Source: Tetrapyrgos nigripes
Taxonomy: Eukaryota > Basidiomycota > Agaricomycetes > Agaricales > Campanellaceae
Direction of reading: 5' to 3'
Assembly: GCA_013368315.1 (NCBI GenBank)
Contig: JAACJM010000189.1
Span: forward strand, 100,923 to 164,922
Length of the DNA: 64,000 bases
The notes under the pieces are model-generated. The model saw only the letters and a program-made list of their open reading frames with translations. It made no database searches and was not told the DNA's origin. A program made the translations under genes and the position numbers. Shown here one piece after another: positions 1 to 10,626 of the stretch; the first letter of the stretch is position 1, and each line of letters opens with the position of its first letter.

Positions 1-1588
1 GGGTGAGTCGTAGTGTCTTTTTCTCAAGATACCCTAACCTTTCTTCTTCTAGTCCGAGTACTGGAAGCGTGGCTATCAGGAAGGTATGTCGACAATCCTC
101 TTATCAACTCATGACACAGGCTAATCAACATCGTTTCCTCAGTCATTTCTCCCAACATGTTCAACAGTAAACTCTGGGAAACCTCTGGTCACTGGCAAAA
201 CTACGCTGAAGGCATGTTCACTCTCGACATCGAAAAGGAAAAATGGGGTCTTAAGCCGATGAACTGTCCCGGTCATTGCCTCATCTTCGACTCGAAAGAT
301 AGAAGTTACAGAGAGCTTCCTATCCGTATGGCGGAATTTGGTATCATCCATAGAAATGAGGCTTCTGGTGCTCTTACAGGGTTGACGAGAGTGAGGAGGT
401 TTATGCAGGATGATACGCATGTGTTTTGTATGCCGTCTCAGGTGAGCCATTTGTTTTTCTTTCTTGTTTGGGTTTGGGATGAAGAAGATTGACTATCGTG
501 TGTTTGACAGCTTGAAGAGGAGATTAGTGCTCTTTTCGACTTCATGCAGCATATATACGGTCTATTCGGCTTCGAGTTCTATCTCGAGCTTTCTACCCGT
601 CCCGAAAAGTTCTTGGGTGAGATCAAGACCTGGGACGTTGCAGAAGAGGTGCGTACCGTTCTTCAGGCCCGTCATACACCATACACCATCCACGCAACTC
701 ACACTCAACCCCTCATCCCAGCAACTCAAAACAGCCCTCGAAAAACACTACCCCGGCAAATGGGAACTCAACCCAGGGACGGTGCCTTCTACGGTCCCAA
801 AATCGACATCACGATTCGTGATGCCCTCAAGCGATCTTTCCAATGTGCTACCATCCAACTGGACTTCCAACTTCCCGAGCGCTTCAACTTGAAGTATCGA
901 TCAGCGGAGGACTTTGGTAATCCAGACAAACCGGCGTCGAGGCCTGTGATCATTCATAGGGCGATTTTGGGTAGTTTGGAGAGGTTTATTGCGATTATTA
1001 CGGAGCATTTCGCGGGCAAATGGTATGTGGATTTGTTCTACGTTTAATGCGTCTTGGAGGTGCTGATGATTTGCTATTATTGAAGGCCTTTCTGGCTCTC
1101 ACCCCGTCAAGTGGTCGTCATCCCTGTTGCAGCTCCCTATGTGCGTAATATTTTTGTTCAAGTTCTACTTGTTTCTGACAATAACAACTCTGGTTTACAG
1201 AAAGACTACGCTAGCGAAATTGCCAACAAGTTGACTTCGCTGGGCATGTATGCCGACGTAGATAACAGTGATAACACACTGCCCAAGAAGATTCGTAATG
1301 GCGAGATTGCACAGTACAACTTTATTCTGGGTATGTCTCCCTTTGTCTCCCTTTCTTTCTTATCTAACCACACTCCTGATTCCAATTTACTTTTTCTCTC
1401 TCTCCGCAGTCGTCGGTCAAGAAGAACTCGATGCCCGTTCTGTCAACGTTAGAAACCGTGATGACGTTGGGACGAAAAACAAGGGCGAGATGGTTCCTCT
1501 GGATACTGTCATTGAGAAGTTTTTGGATTTGAAGAACTCGAAGAGGTTGGAGAATAGATTTGCTACTGACTCTTCAGCTCAAGCATAG
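1..1588 (+). CDS. THS1: Threonyl-tRNA synthetase, cytosolic, 3' part (frame broken once)
   Basis: Class II aminoacyl-tRNA synthetase that charges tRNA-Thr in the cytosol; only the C-terminal part of the gene lies in the window. Exons read 53-83, 143-441, 511-648, 722-1022, 1086-1140, 1201-1330 and 1410-1588, with bases 1-2 probably the end of an earlier exon. Visible family landmarks are [17 protein letters not shown], the motif 2 stretch [11 protein letters not shown] followed by [10 protein letters not shown], and [10 protein letters not shown]. The C-terminal HGTP anticodon-binding domain starts near [12 protein letters not shown] and ends [16 protein letters not shown]. One base is missing in the G run at 776-778: ELNPG and DGAFYGPK are in different frames with no splice site between them. 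ThrRS is normally single-copy and essential, so I read this as a sequence error or a damaged allele. Identification is very secure; the symbol follows yeast. Confidence 0.93.
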
Positions 1589-1825
1589 AGCTCGTGTACT
1601 GCTGCATACTATTGGTAGTCTCGTCATTCCCGTCGCTGTCGTTGTCGTTTTGCTAGAGATACCTACATAGTTGAAAAGCGCCTGACGTGTAGAGTGTACT
1701 ACTATCTCAGAAATAAACCCTTATCCTTATTTTCTTTCAAATGCAAAGTCGCTGTCAGAGGACCAAACAAACAAACAACTCTTTGTCCTCAAGGTCACCG
1801 TCAGTCTGCGTCAAGAACAACAGCC

Positions 1826-3939
1826 ATGAGTAACGACCCTCCGAGCAAGGTTGTCTTTGGTATGTTCCTACTTTCTTCTTCGATATCTTCGTGTTTTCTG
1901 AAAAATAGACATTTGTAGTCGGAAATGTTCCATACAACATGGGAGAGGAAAGTCTTGATCGCGTCTGGTTGGAAGATGAGACTGATGAGTGAGGGTATAC
2001 AGGAGCAGCTTATCGACGTGTTCAAATCGGTTGGGGAGGTAATTGGCTTCAGGTATGCTTTCTGTCTTTTTGGTCCTTTATTTTCATGACTTGCGATGAA
2101 AGTGTTTCGATACCGCTGGGGTAACTCACTACACTGGTATCGAGATACTTTCATCATGCCACGGCAGTATGGGACCCTCCTGCAATGTGGTGTCGTAGCA
2201 GAACCTAATCCAATTCACCTTTTCCATTCTCTACCTTGTTTCCGCGGCGTGAGCAGGCTCGTCTTCGACCGTGATACTGGCAAACCAAAAGGCTATGGAT
2301 TTTGTGAATTCGCGGGTACGGACGGAAACCTTTTTCCTCGTTATGCAAATCTGCAACAGTTGTCTGACTTTATGGCATCGTTCATGTTTTCACCTCAAAT
2401 CTTCAAATGCAATACCGACTCAAACTCGCAATACGACGACTGTCGAAATTATCTTATCTCATTTGTGATGTGACCGACCGCCTAAACACGCGATATTGAT
2501 GCCTTTCTCCAATGCTTGGTGTGATGCAATGCACCACCATTCAACAACCGTATCATCACCGATGGTTGTCTTTCCGACACAACAAACAACGGCAATGCCT
2601 TTCACGGTGGTTAGACCATGAAACAGCGATGTCAGCTGTCCGCAACCTCAACAATTTCGAAGTCGGAGGTCGACCGCTACGCATAGACCTAGCAGATTCC
2701 GACCCTTTACTCGAAGGCAAAACAACGGTACGGGGTGAGCTTGTTGACACTGGCGGTGGAGGTTGGCATCGAGGGAGCAATAGTTATAGTAACGAATCTA
2801 TTGGTTCTGGTTCCAAAGACTCCAACCCAAATGCGAACTCAATACTCGCGAATTTGCCTCTCGGTCAATCAATACCACCAGGCTCTTCAGCTATGGATGC
2901 TATTAGCACGCTGCTGGCGACGATTGGACAGAGGGAGATGATGGATGTGTTGGCGCATATGAAGGTGGGTATCAAAAATTATATTGTATGATAAGCAAAC
3001 TGACAAACCTACGAAATCTTTCTTTTCATCCATTAACACCCATTCCTCTCTCCACCCTGTCATGTATCCCTTCATCCTTCACCCAACAGGCCTTCGTAAT
3101 AACCCACCCAGAACAAGCCCGTACCCTCCTTTCCGCACACCCACAATTAGCTTATGCCCTTTTCCAAGCTCTCGTCCTAAATCGCGTTGTAGACGAATCG
3201 ATCTTACAACGAATGTTAGCAGCCACAGGCGCTTCCGCGAGACTCCAGCAAAACCCTGGTCCCCAAGCTCCAGGCCAGGCACCTCCCCCCGGTGCTCTTC
3301 ATGCACCAACACCCACCGTACCTCATCCCCAACAAGCACCTGCATCTTACCCTTCATCATATCCACCTCCATTCATACCCAGCATGCCACCACCAGGTAT
3401 ACCACCCACACCACCCAACGCCATCCCGCCTTACAGTGCCGCGCCTCCAGGTCAATTTCCACCGTACAGCTCGATGCCTCCTCCGTCTGCCATGTTTCCT
3501 CATGCAGTTGCGTATTATGGTGCACGACCTGGTGGGCCTGGCGCAGTGTCTACTCCACCGCCGGGATCGGGGACACCTGTCGGATCTGCGTCTGTACCTC
3601 CACCAAATCCAAACTCGCCTTTGAAGAGTCCTCTAGAAGCCTCGATGCCACAAGTTCCGGGAAACATACCAGAGGCTCAGAGGGTTGGTGTTTCTTTTCT
3701 TCTTTCCCTTCCTTCGGTACTTATGCTGGTGGGTTTTTAGCAAATGTTAATGCAAGTCCTAAGCATGACTCCGGATCAAATCAAGTCGTTGCCAGAGGCG
3801 GATCAGACTGCTATTCTGCAATTGGTGAGTGCTGTGTGCTTTTGAACTTGGAGGATTGTTTGCTGACTCTTCGTACTCCCCTTCCTCTTACTCTGCTTTC
3901 CCTTCTCAGCGAGCCCAACTTATCCCAAATGCACCTTGA
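1826..3939 (+). CDS. Cleavage stimulation factor 64 kDa subunit (CstF-64/Rna15)
   Basis: RNA-binding subunit of the nuclear complex that cleaves and polyadenylates pre-mRNA. Exons 1826-1859, 1919-1962, 2003-2052, 2257-2315, 2615-2964, 3090-3683, 3741-3824 and 3910-3939 give 414 codons plus stop. The N-terminal RRM shows VVFVGNVPYNMG (RNP2) and KGYGFCEFADHETA (RNP1), then AVRNLNNFEVGGRPLRIDLA. The CstF hinge follows (ISTLLATIGQREMMDVLAHM, then AFVITHPEQARTLLSAHPQ), where Rna14/CstF-77 binds. A Pro-rich linker leads to the C-terminal helical domain MTPDQIKSLPEADQTAILQL, ending RAQLIPNAP-stop, which is the typical end of the family. The odd point is the second intron: a 40-nt GT-AG reading (1963-2002) is needed to stay in frame, whereas the better-placed donor at 1952 leaves the frame off by one. 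It lies about 240 bp downstream of ThrRS on the same strand. Confidence 0.93.
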
Positions 3940-4156
3940 GGATTGTATGTAGTGTCGCGTCCATCTGTGGGTAGAGACTAAGATATGCGTCGTGTACATA
4001 AAAGCTACTTACACTCTATACTCGGTGAACCTCTCACTATTATCTCTAGTTTTTACTTTTCCAAATTCGAAGATTCGCATCGACGTCATTTCAGGTTGAT
4101 GAGAAAAAGAACGAGGTCGACAACGTCAACACTGTACCTGCACCACCAACATCATC

Positions 4157-5732
4157 ATGCCAGACTCCGACCCAGTCGTTGACCTCTCGGACCAACGAGC
4201 CGTCAACCTCTTTGACCTGCAAGGTGTAGTAGCTGTAGTGACAGGTGGAGGTAGTGTGAGTCGGTACTTCAATCCCCTTTACTATTTCTTCGTCGCTCAT
4301 AGCTAGCATGGACGTTAATGATGATTGTCAATGGCCTTGGTAATAGGGCATAGGATTGATGATTAGCTCTACTCTGATAGCAAACGGAGCAACTGTGTAC
4401 ATTATTGGGCCTAAGCAAGAGGATCTCGATAGGTATGTACTTCGTTACTTACTGCCTAGTGTTTGCCGAATCCAGCACTGCTTTCTTATTCCAACATACA
4501 TATTTGTCTCTACCTATTCTGGTATTCATAGAATCACTCGGATATACAACAATGCCTGCGAAAAGACAGTCGGTGAAGGAGGAGGGAAGATGATTGGTTT
4601 GGAGGGTGACGTCAGTGTCAAGGTCTGCCCCATACCGTCACCTTCGAAGTGGTTCTCGTCACCTCATTCTTCTCACCTTCACAGGACGAAGCCGTCCGCC
4701 TCGCAAATGAAATCTCCAAACGCTCGCCCTATGTCACTGTCCTGTTCAACAACGCTGGTATCACAGGTGCCAATCTCAAGCTTCCTTCTTCAACCTCCGA
4801 GTCTCCTTCCTCTTCTAATAATCCCTCAAATTCCACTTCCGAATCAACACCCTCACTAGCGGAATCCTACCGTACAGCCGTCTTCTCCCAAATCCATCAA
4901 GAGGACTTTTTGACGATCCTAAAGACAAATGCTATAGGGCCCTTTTACCTCACGTTCTCTTTCTTACCTCTGTTGGAAAAATGGAAGAATTCTACGGATG
5001 AGGTGACAAGAAAGTTTGTTCCCCAGATTATAATGACGAGTAGTATGAATGGGTGGACGAAGGTGAGTGTCGGAGGAGATGTCGTACGGCGGAAATTGGT
5101 AGCGATTTACTTAATATTTTCAACTAGGATTCCGTCACTGGTGGTAAATCCTTCCCGTACCTATTCTCCAAGAGTGCACTGGGACACGCGACTGCGTCTT
5201 TGGCACATGAACTTCTTCCTCTCGGCATTCGCGTTAATGGTATCGCACCAGGTAGGCTGATCATGATCAAATATCTTCTCCTTGCGTATTTTGACTTCAC
5301 ATCTGCCATATGATCCCTACTAGGTCTCTTCCCCACTGAGGTTCGTACCATTTGTACCACTTATTGGCACTTAAGGACTTACTCGCCTTTCACTCTCGCC
5401 TCTCACCTCCATATCATCCTTGCTTCTCACTCGAAACAGATGCCCCTCCCTGGACACTCCAACTCCGCCGGCATAACCCAAGTGCCTCCCTCCTACCTCT
5501 CCAGCCTTCAATTTCATTCTCCGGCAGGTCTTGGGACAAAGAAGGATATAGGAACCCTTGCTTTATTTTTAGTAGCAAACTGGTTTGTTAATGGGGAGAC
5601 GGTGTTGATTGATGGAGGGGTGAGTATGTACTTGGACATTTCCCTTTTCGCTGGTTTTAATTCAGTGTTGATCATTTACTGACTAAATCATCATTTTTGC
5701 AGACTCTCCTCAAGCATCCATCGTCATATTGA
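4157..5732 (+). CDS. Short-chain dehydrogenase/reductase (SDR)
   Basis: NAD(P)-dependent oxidoreductase of the classical SDR family. The start at 4157 gives MPDSDPVVDLSDQRAVNLFD, then the Rossmann strand and cofactor loop VVAVVTGGGS/GIGLMI, split by an intron in the glycine motif. Further landmarks are GDVSVKDEAVRLA, LFNNAGITG, the catalytic Ser region IIMTSSMNGW, YLFSK as the YxxxK catalytic pair, and GIRVNGIAPGLFPTE. The last exon (5703-5732) adds TLLKHPSSY after ETVLIDGG. About seven introns are needed. A Ser/Asn-rich insertion of roughly 30 residues follows NNAGITG, in the loop before the alpha-E helix, and is longer than usual. Substrate cannot be inferred. The last exon is only 30 nt. 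Confidence 0.88.
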
Positions 5733-7283
5733 ACCTAAAGCTCCTTCGTGACTCGGGCTTGGACTATAATTCTTAGCTTGTAAATCCGTCAGTTCTGGCC
5801 TAAATTGCACTAATGTTAATCAATAATCACTGACTGCCCCCGCTCTTGCAATAATTTCCAGATTGGGATTGGTCATTGAACAGTGTATCCAAGCTACATA
5901 GATACGTCTTCCTGGAAGCAAGGAGCCGAATTTCATATTCCTCGCCACCGTCTTGATTCATGAAAAGATCTTGTGCTAGTATTGCACCCATACCTATGTC
6001 ATGTCAACGTCCGTCGTCCAACGGTGGCACCACAGCATGCTTTCTCGCGTGTTATCACAATGCACTGCCTCCACGCGTAAACGTTGTTTGAACCTAAAAG
6101 TCAAATTGGAGCGGTGGCGCTAGGCACCTAGTATGTAGCACACACGGCTGGCGGCGGCACTCGGAGCAAGACTGTCATTTTCCTTGAAGTCCGGCCACAG
6201 TCACAGTGAGGTCCTGGTGCCTCGAGAGTCAAGGTCCTCCGAGTAACTGATTGCTACCCTCAGTAGACCTCAGTCATCGTCCAAAAGCGATACACTGATC
6301 CTAATACACCAGCTGAGTGGCCCCGAGTTATCGTAGACAGAATGGGGTAAAATTGCCAGGCACTGATGTTACAAACTGACCTGACTGGCAGTGCTCCTAG
6401 CCTCTCGAATAAGCATGCTAACCCCTGACCTATTGCAATCAGCGCTCCTGAGGACCGGCAGGTCACTTCAATGTTCAAAATATCTTTCCCGCGAGGGTTT
6501 CAACGTTGAAGATGCCATACCGCCAAGTTGAACTTGAATCTCATCTCGTGTGTCTTGATGTGATCCTTAACATCACCGGGAACCTTCGGTGTTCAATCTA
6601 TCTTTGTAGAGCTTGTTGAAGTAGGACGGGAGAGCTGGGTGGGAGAGTTGCCGATGGACTTTGGGCCGCAGCGAATGATTTTGGTGTTCAAAAGTTCAAC
6701 CTAGGTGTTTCTGCTGGAGAAATATCAACTTACCGGTGAACTGAACTGGTAGATGGATCGTGACAGCTTTCCCAAAGGCTAAGAGATCGACCCACATTTA
6801 TGAAGGATATTTATTATTATAACCCAAAGAAAGAGTTGTACATTCGAGTCAGTCCCGACTGAAACTGACCCTCTCAGATTTCGTCCCGATACAGTCATCG
6901 CATAGTATCATGACATTTCTGCTCACCCAATATCGATTCACCGAGCAGCAGGGAATTTTCAAGGCTCGTTCAACTTTCAATCAAATGAGTCTATAAGTGC
7001 CCACTCCTTCCGAAGTAAGCACGTAAAAACTGAACTTGTGGCTGACAATTTAGCCTCATGTTGGCAATTCTGGCAGTCGCTCCTGCATGAAGTCTACGCG
7101 CGTATGCGTTGCCTTGAGCACAGCAGACAAGTTACAGTGGCACTGTTGCCGTGGCCCTACACAGACCACTAGCCGTTTCCATATTATCCTAAGGATCAAG
7201 CGATTACGACATCCATTCACGTAAATTTGTGACGAGGAGTTCAAGGCCTGTGGCGACTCAACCACGATCATCTACTGCAGTTA

Positions 7284-7341
7284 ACTCCCTCTTAATGCAT
7301 AGCTTTTGGCCTCGACCGAGGGGTATGCATTAAGAGGGAGT
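7284..7341. repeat. Perfect 18-bp inverted repeat (hairpin)
   Basis: Arm ACTCCCTCTTAATGCATA (7284-7301) is the exact reverse complement of TATGCATTAAGAGGGAGT (7324-7341). The 22-nt spacer contains a second small palindrome (CCTCG-AC-CGAGG), so the whole could fold as one long hairpin. Partial complementarity continues outside the arms (CTACTGCAG left, CTGTAG right). No coding sequence is associated. It could be the remnant of a foldback or MITE-like element; this is inference. Confidence 0.85.
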
Positions 7342-8070
7342 CGACTGTAGAATCTTGCGCCAGGCCCAACAAAAATGAAGGTTTGATAGCCGGAGAGTTC
7401 TGGTCCGCGGCATAATGTGAAATCTCTTTCTGAACCAAGAGGGAGAGATCTGCCAGATTTCGACATAGTTCCCACGGGGAAGGGGTCTAAGCGAGTGATG
7501 GCCGAAAGGCCGAATTCAATGACCTGGGTCCAACTACTCAGACTGGGAGACGTCGACGACTTGAGCTCGTACAGCGCTCATTTTTCGATCAGTCGCGAAA
7601 ACGATAGGATAGAGAAATTCCGGTCAAATTAAACAGAGTCCTAGGTACGTTTTTCACTCGCGATTGATTGGCGTTACTGGCAGTATTTACGTTGGTATCA
7701 TGATTTGGGTTCACGATAGGGCACCGAGAGTGAGAAAAGTGAAGGGTACTTTGTTTGCTGCTGGCCTTCTTGTTGTCGTCGAGGCCACGAAGACAACACG
7801 AAGACGCGACGACGTTGAAGCAAACGTCACAACGTGTCTATCATCTGACTTCGGCATAGTGCAAGGCCATCAACTGCCGACGCTTGTCAGAATCGGATAG
7901 ATCTCTCCCCTCTTGTTCTGAATCATCAATCTTCGAACGATCAGTAATCAAGGTCTCCGTCAAGTCTCCGTCATCTGAACAAGGACCTTTTCCGCGGTGT
8001 TTGGATGATGTCGTACCGAGGCTTGGAAGGAGGATCACGAAGGATCACGAGGAGGTGCGAGCCGAAGGCC

Positions 8071-8243
8071 GATCAGCGATACGATGCACAGAAGTAGTTG
8101 TGAACCTTCAAGCTACATATGTCATGAGTACGGTCAAAATAAGGTTCGGATTTGCACGATCAACGATACGATGCACAGAAGCAGTTGTGAACTTCAAGCT
8201 ACATATGTCATGAGTACGGTCGAAATAAGGTTCGGATTTGCAT
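8071..8243. repeat. Tandem duplication, 87-bp unit, two copies
   Basis: Copy 1 (8071-8157) and copy 2 (8158-8243) both run from GATCA(G/A)CGATACGATGC through CTACATATGTCATGAGTACGG to GGTTCGGATTTGCA. They differ at only a handful of positions (for example AGTAGTT/AGCAGTT, GTCAAAAT/GTCGAAAT and one single-base deletion). This indicates a fairly recent local duplication in non-coding DNA. Confidence 0.9.
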
Positions 8244-8943
8244 GGTTAGCTTGATCATGTCATGATACTTCTGTGCCACAGAAGGGAAGCGCAGTGATTC
8301 TGTGTAAAATTCCAGGGGAAGTTATGATACAATACAGTTGAAGTGCGTACAGTGAAATGTGAATATGGGTAAGTATGAAGAGAACTATATGTCGAGGGAA
8401 GAAGAGAAGATGCCAAAGATGCCATGGGAGAGACGATTAGAAGATAGGAAAATGAAGTGAGGAACTGATAAAAATCGTATCGATATTAAAAATGTCAAAT
8501 AAAGAAGTAGAAGTACACTATGTACTACAAAATTACTATGTACATGAATACAGTGGCCAATGATGGATAGTAAGTTCCAATGTGGTGTGGGTATGTTTCC
8601 GATTGTAGATGAAAGAAAAAGGAAATGAAATCACTAATCATGAGGATTCGTGCACGGTCCGGAGGTTTAGCAATAAAAAATACAATGGAATCCACGGGGA
8701 AATGGGATAGCCGCGATGAAGGAGGGAGGCGTGGAAGTGAACCCAGCAAAACGAGAAAGGACAGACTGAAAATGACGGACCCCGAAAGATGGGCTCGACC
8801 CGACACGCTTGTTCGACGTGTTGAGCAACGTGGATACGGCACGCAAAAGGTGCCCCCATACCCGCTCCATAATTTGTACCAGGGAAATCGATCAGGGCAG
8901 CATTGCAGTTATGATAAAATGCAAGATGTAGTCCATGACCAAA

Positions 8944-10626
8944 TTATTCGCCGCCGAAATCTCCTCGATTCTTGACCTGCACACTGATCCGCCTCGTATG
9001 GCCAATCCGACGCCTTGGATCAGCTCGATACACTTCGTCGTGGTGAATCGAAGTGGATTTGCTATGGGCATGCATAGTAATGTCCTGTTTCTTGCTCACT
9101 GTCTTTACAGGATCAACACCACGAGCCTGGTATTTTCTCCTCGATGAAGGAGATCGTGCAGTAGGAGGAGGCTTGTAATGATGATCCATAGGGCGAGAGT
9201 TTGGAGAGGCAAAAAATGGCGCAGACGTTGTTCGTAAACCAAGCGCGTTCGGTGGCTCGATTTGCCTCGGTAGAGGAGGATGGGGATTATGCCAAGATTC
9301 AGCTGTTTGACTCGGATGCTGAATGGATGGAGGAGGACCAGGCACAACAGGAGGATAAGCATGTTGAGGGATCTGAAGGCTGGGATGATGAGGATGGATT
9401 ACAGCATGGGTATACGGTGCAGGAGCGGGGGCTGTGGGTGCGTTCGAGTTCATGTTGAAAAACGGGGTTATCGGCGTGGTTGGCGAGATAGATACGGGGG
9501 TGAAGGTATTTGGTGGACCAGGGGCAAGGAAAGGTGGAGTAGGAGATGCGAATATTGGCGAGAAGGGGCTTGGACCAGGAGGATAGTACGTCGTGCCATT
9601 TATCTCGACTGAAGAATATAACGGCTGATTAATGGGGGAGACAGGGACCGGACCTGATGAATAGCTGCCTCCCGAGCTGGGTGCATAGTAAATGGGTTGT
9701 ACGGGCGAAAGCGGAGGAACTGCAGTGTAAATGGGTTGAGGCAGTGAAAGAGGAGAGATAGACGAGGTAGACGCCGGGGCTGAGGATTGCGTGGGTGGTT
9801 GGGAAGATGCGGGAGGAGGTGGGATCGAAGAAAGCGAACGCTGAGTGCCGAGTGGTTCTGGATGCTTGAATTCGCAGTTCTGCCCGTAGGAACAAAGTGG
9901 CCAGGCGACGCAGGGGGTGTGCTTCTTGTCTGGAGCGGAGATAGGTCAAATGAAAGACGAGATGTCGAACTAGTGTACGATGCTTACAGGGCTCAATGGA
10001 TCCAGGATGAAGATATTTACACGAAGGATTGTGACATTTTCCTTGAACATAAGCCCAGCAATGCGACATCGTAGGACCACTTTGAGGAGCATCCGGCTTC
10101 AACTTCGCAGGACTCTTGCCACCTTGCGCTGCTTCGAGAAGCTGGAGGTCATGAATACTGATAGATGATCCACTCGTCAGCTCCGACCGTAGTATATGAA
10201 GAGCAAGATTAAGAACCCACAAGTTACATTCATTCCCCATCGGACAGAATCCTGTTCGGATGAAATGTCTGCAAGGAGCTGTCTTCCAAGCAATGGGTTT
10301 GTAAAAGACCGCAGGAGGCACGATTGTAGGGGGAATTTTGTCTGGACGCTGGCTCCAAGTCTCGAGGTAAGCTCCATCTTTTCGAGCCTCCTCGGCCAGG
10401 ATAATATCCACAGGTACAGGCTCTGGAGGAGGAAAGGGATCACTGCGGTTGTGCGGAGAGAAAAAAATGCCTGCGGGGTGCGTGAACTTGCAGTTTTTGT
10501 GTTGGCATTTTCCCCTCATGAAATCCCAACATGGAGGAGCTACAGGGCCGATTCGTCAGGTCATTCGCTGAGCAATCGCTGAGCAGGGTGACACATACCT
10601 TGAGCATCAGTTTCCAAGAAATCCAT
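8944..10626 (-). CDS. CCCH-type zinc finger protein with four fingers
   Basis: Probable RNA-binding protein of 500 residues. Exons (minus strand) 10626-10599, 10539-10221, 10157-9988 and 9929-8944 keep one frame throughout. The N-terminal half has four CCCH fingers. Finger 1 is C-x7-C-x4-C-x3-H (PCWDFMRGKCQHKNCKFTHP). Finger 2 is C-x8-C-x5-C-x3-H (PCRHFIRTGFCPMGNEC, then NFIH). Finger 3 is C-x7-C-x4-C-x3-H (HCWAYVQGKCHNPSCKYLHP). Finger 4 is C-x5-C-x5-C-x3-H (PCVAWPLCSYGQNCEFKHP). The zinc-binding His of finger 2 is read only after removing intron 10158-10220, which supports the model. The C-terminal half is Pro/Ser/His-rich and low complexity, ending in a basic tail (RRRIGHTRRISVQVKNRGDF). 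Fingers of this type usually bind AU- or A-rich RNA; a target is not inferable. Confidence 0.88.

Larger units (their letters stand above)
5733..8943. other. Gene-poor interval with hairpin and tandem repeat
   Basis: About 3.2 kb between the SDR stop and the stop of the CCCH gene. Open frames here are all under 120 codons, lack recognisable motifs and do not join into a plausible spliced model. The interval holds the inverted repeat at 7284-7341 and the tandem duplication at 8071-8243, listed separately. The last few hundred bases are A-rich on the + strand, fitting the 3' UTR of the minus-strand CCCH gene. Confidence 0.6.
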
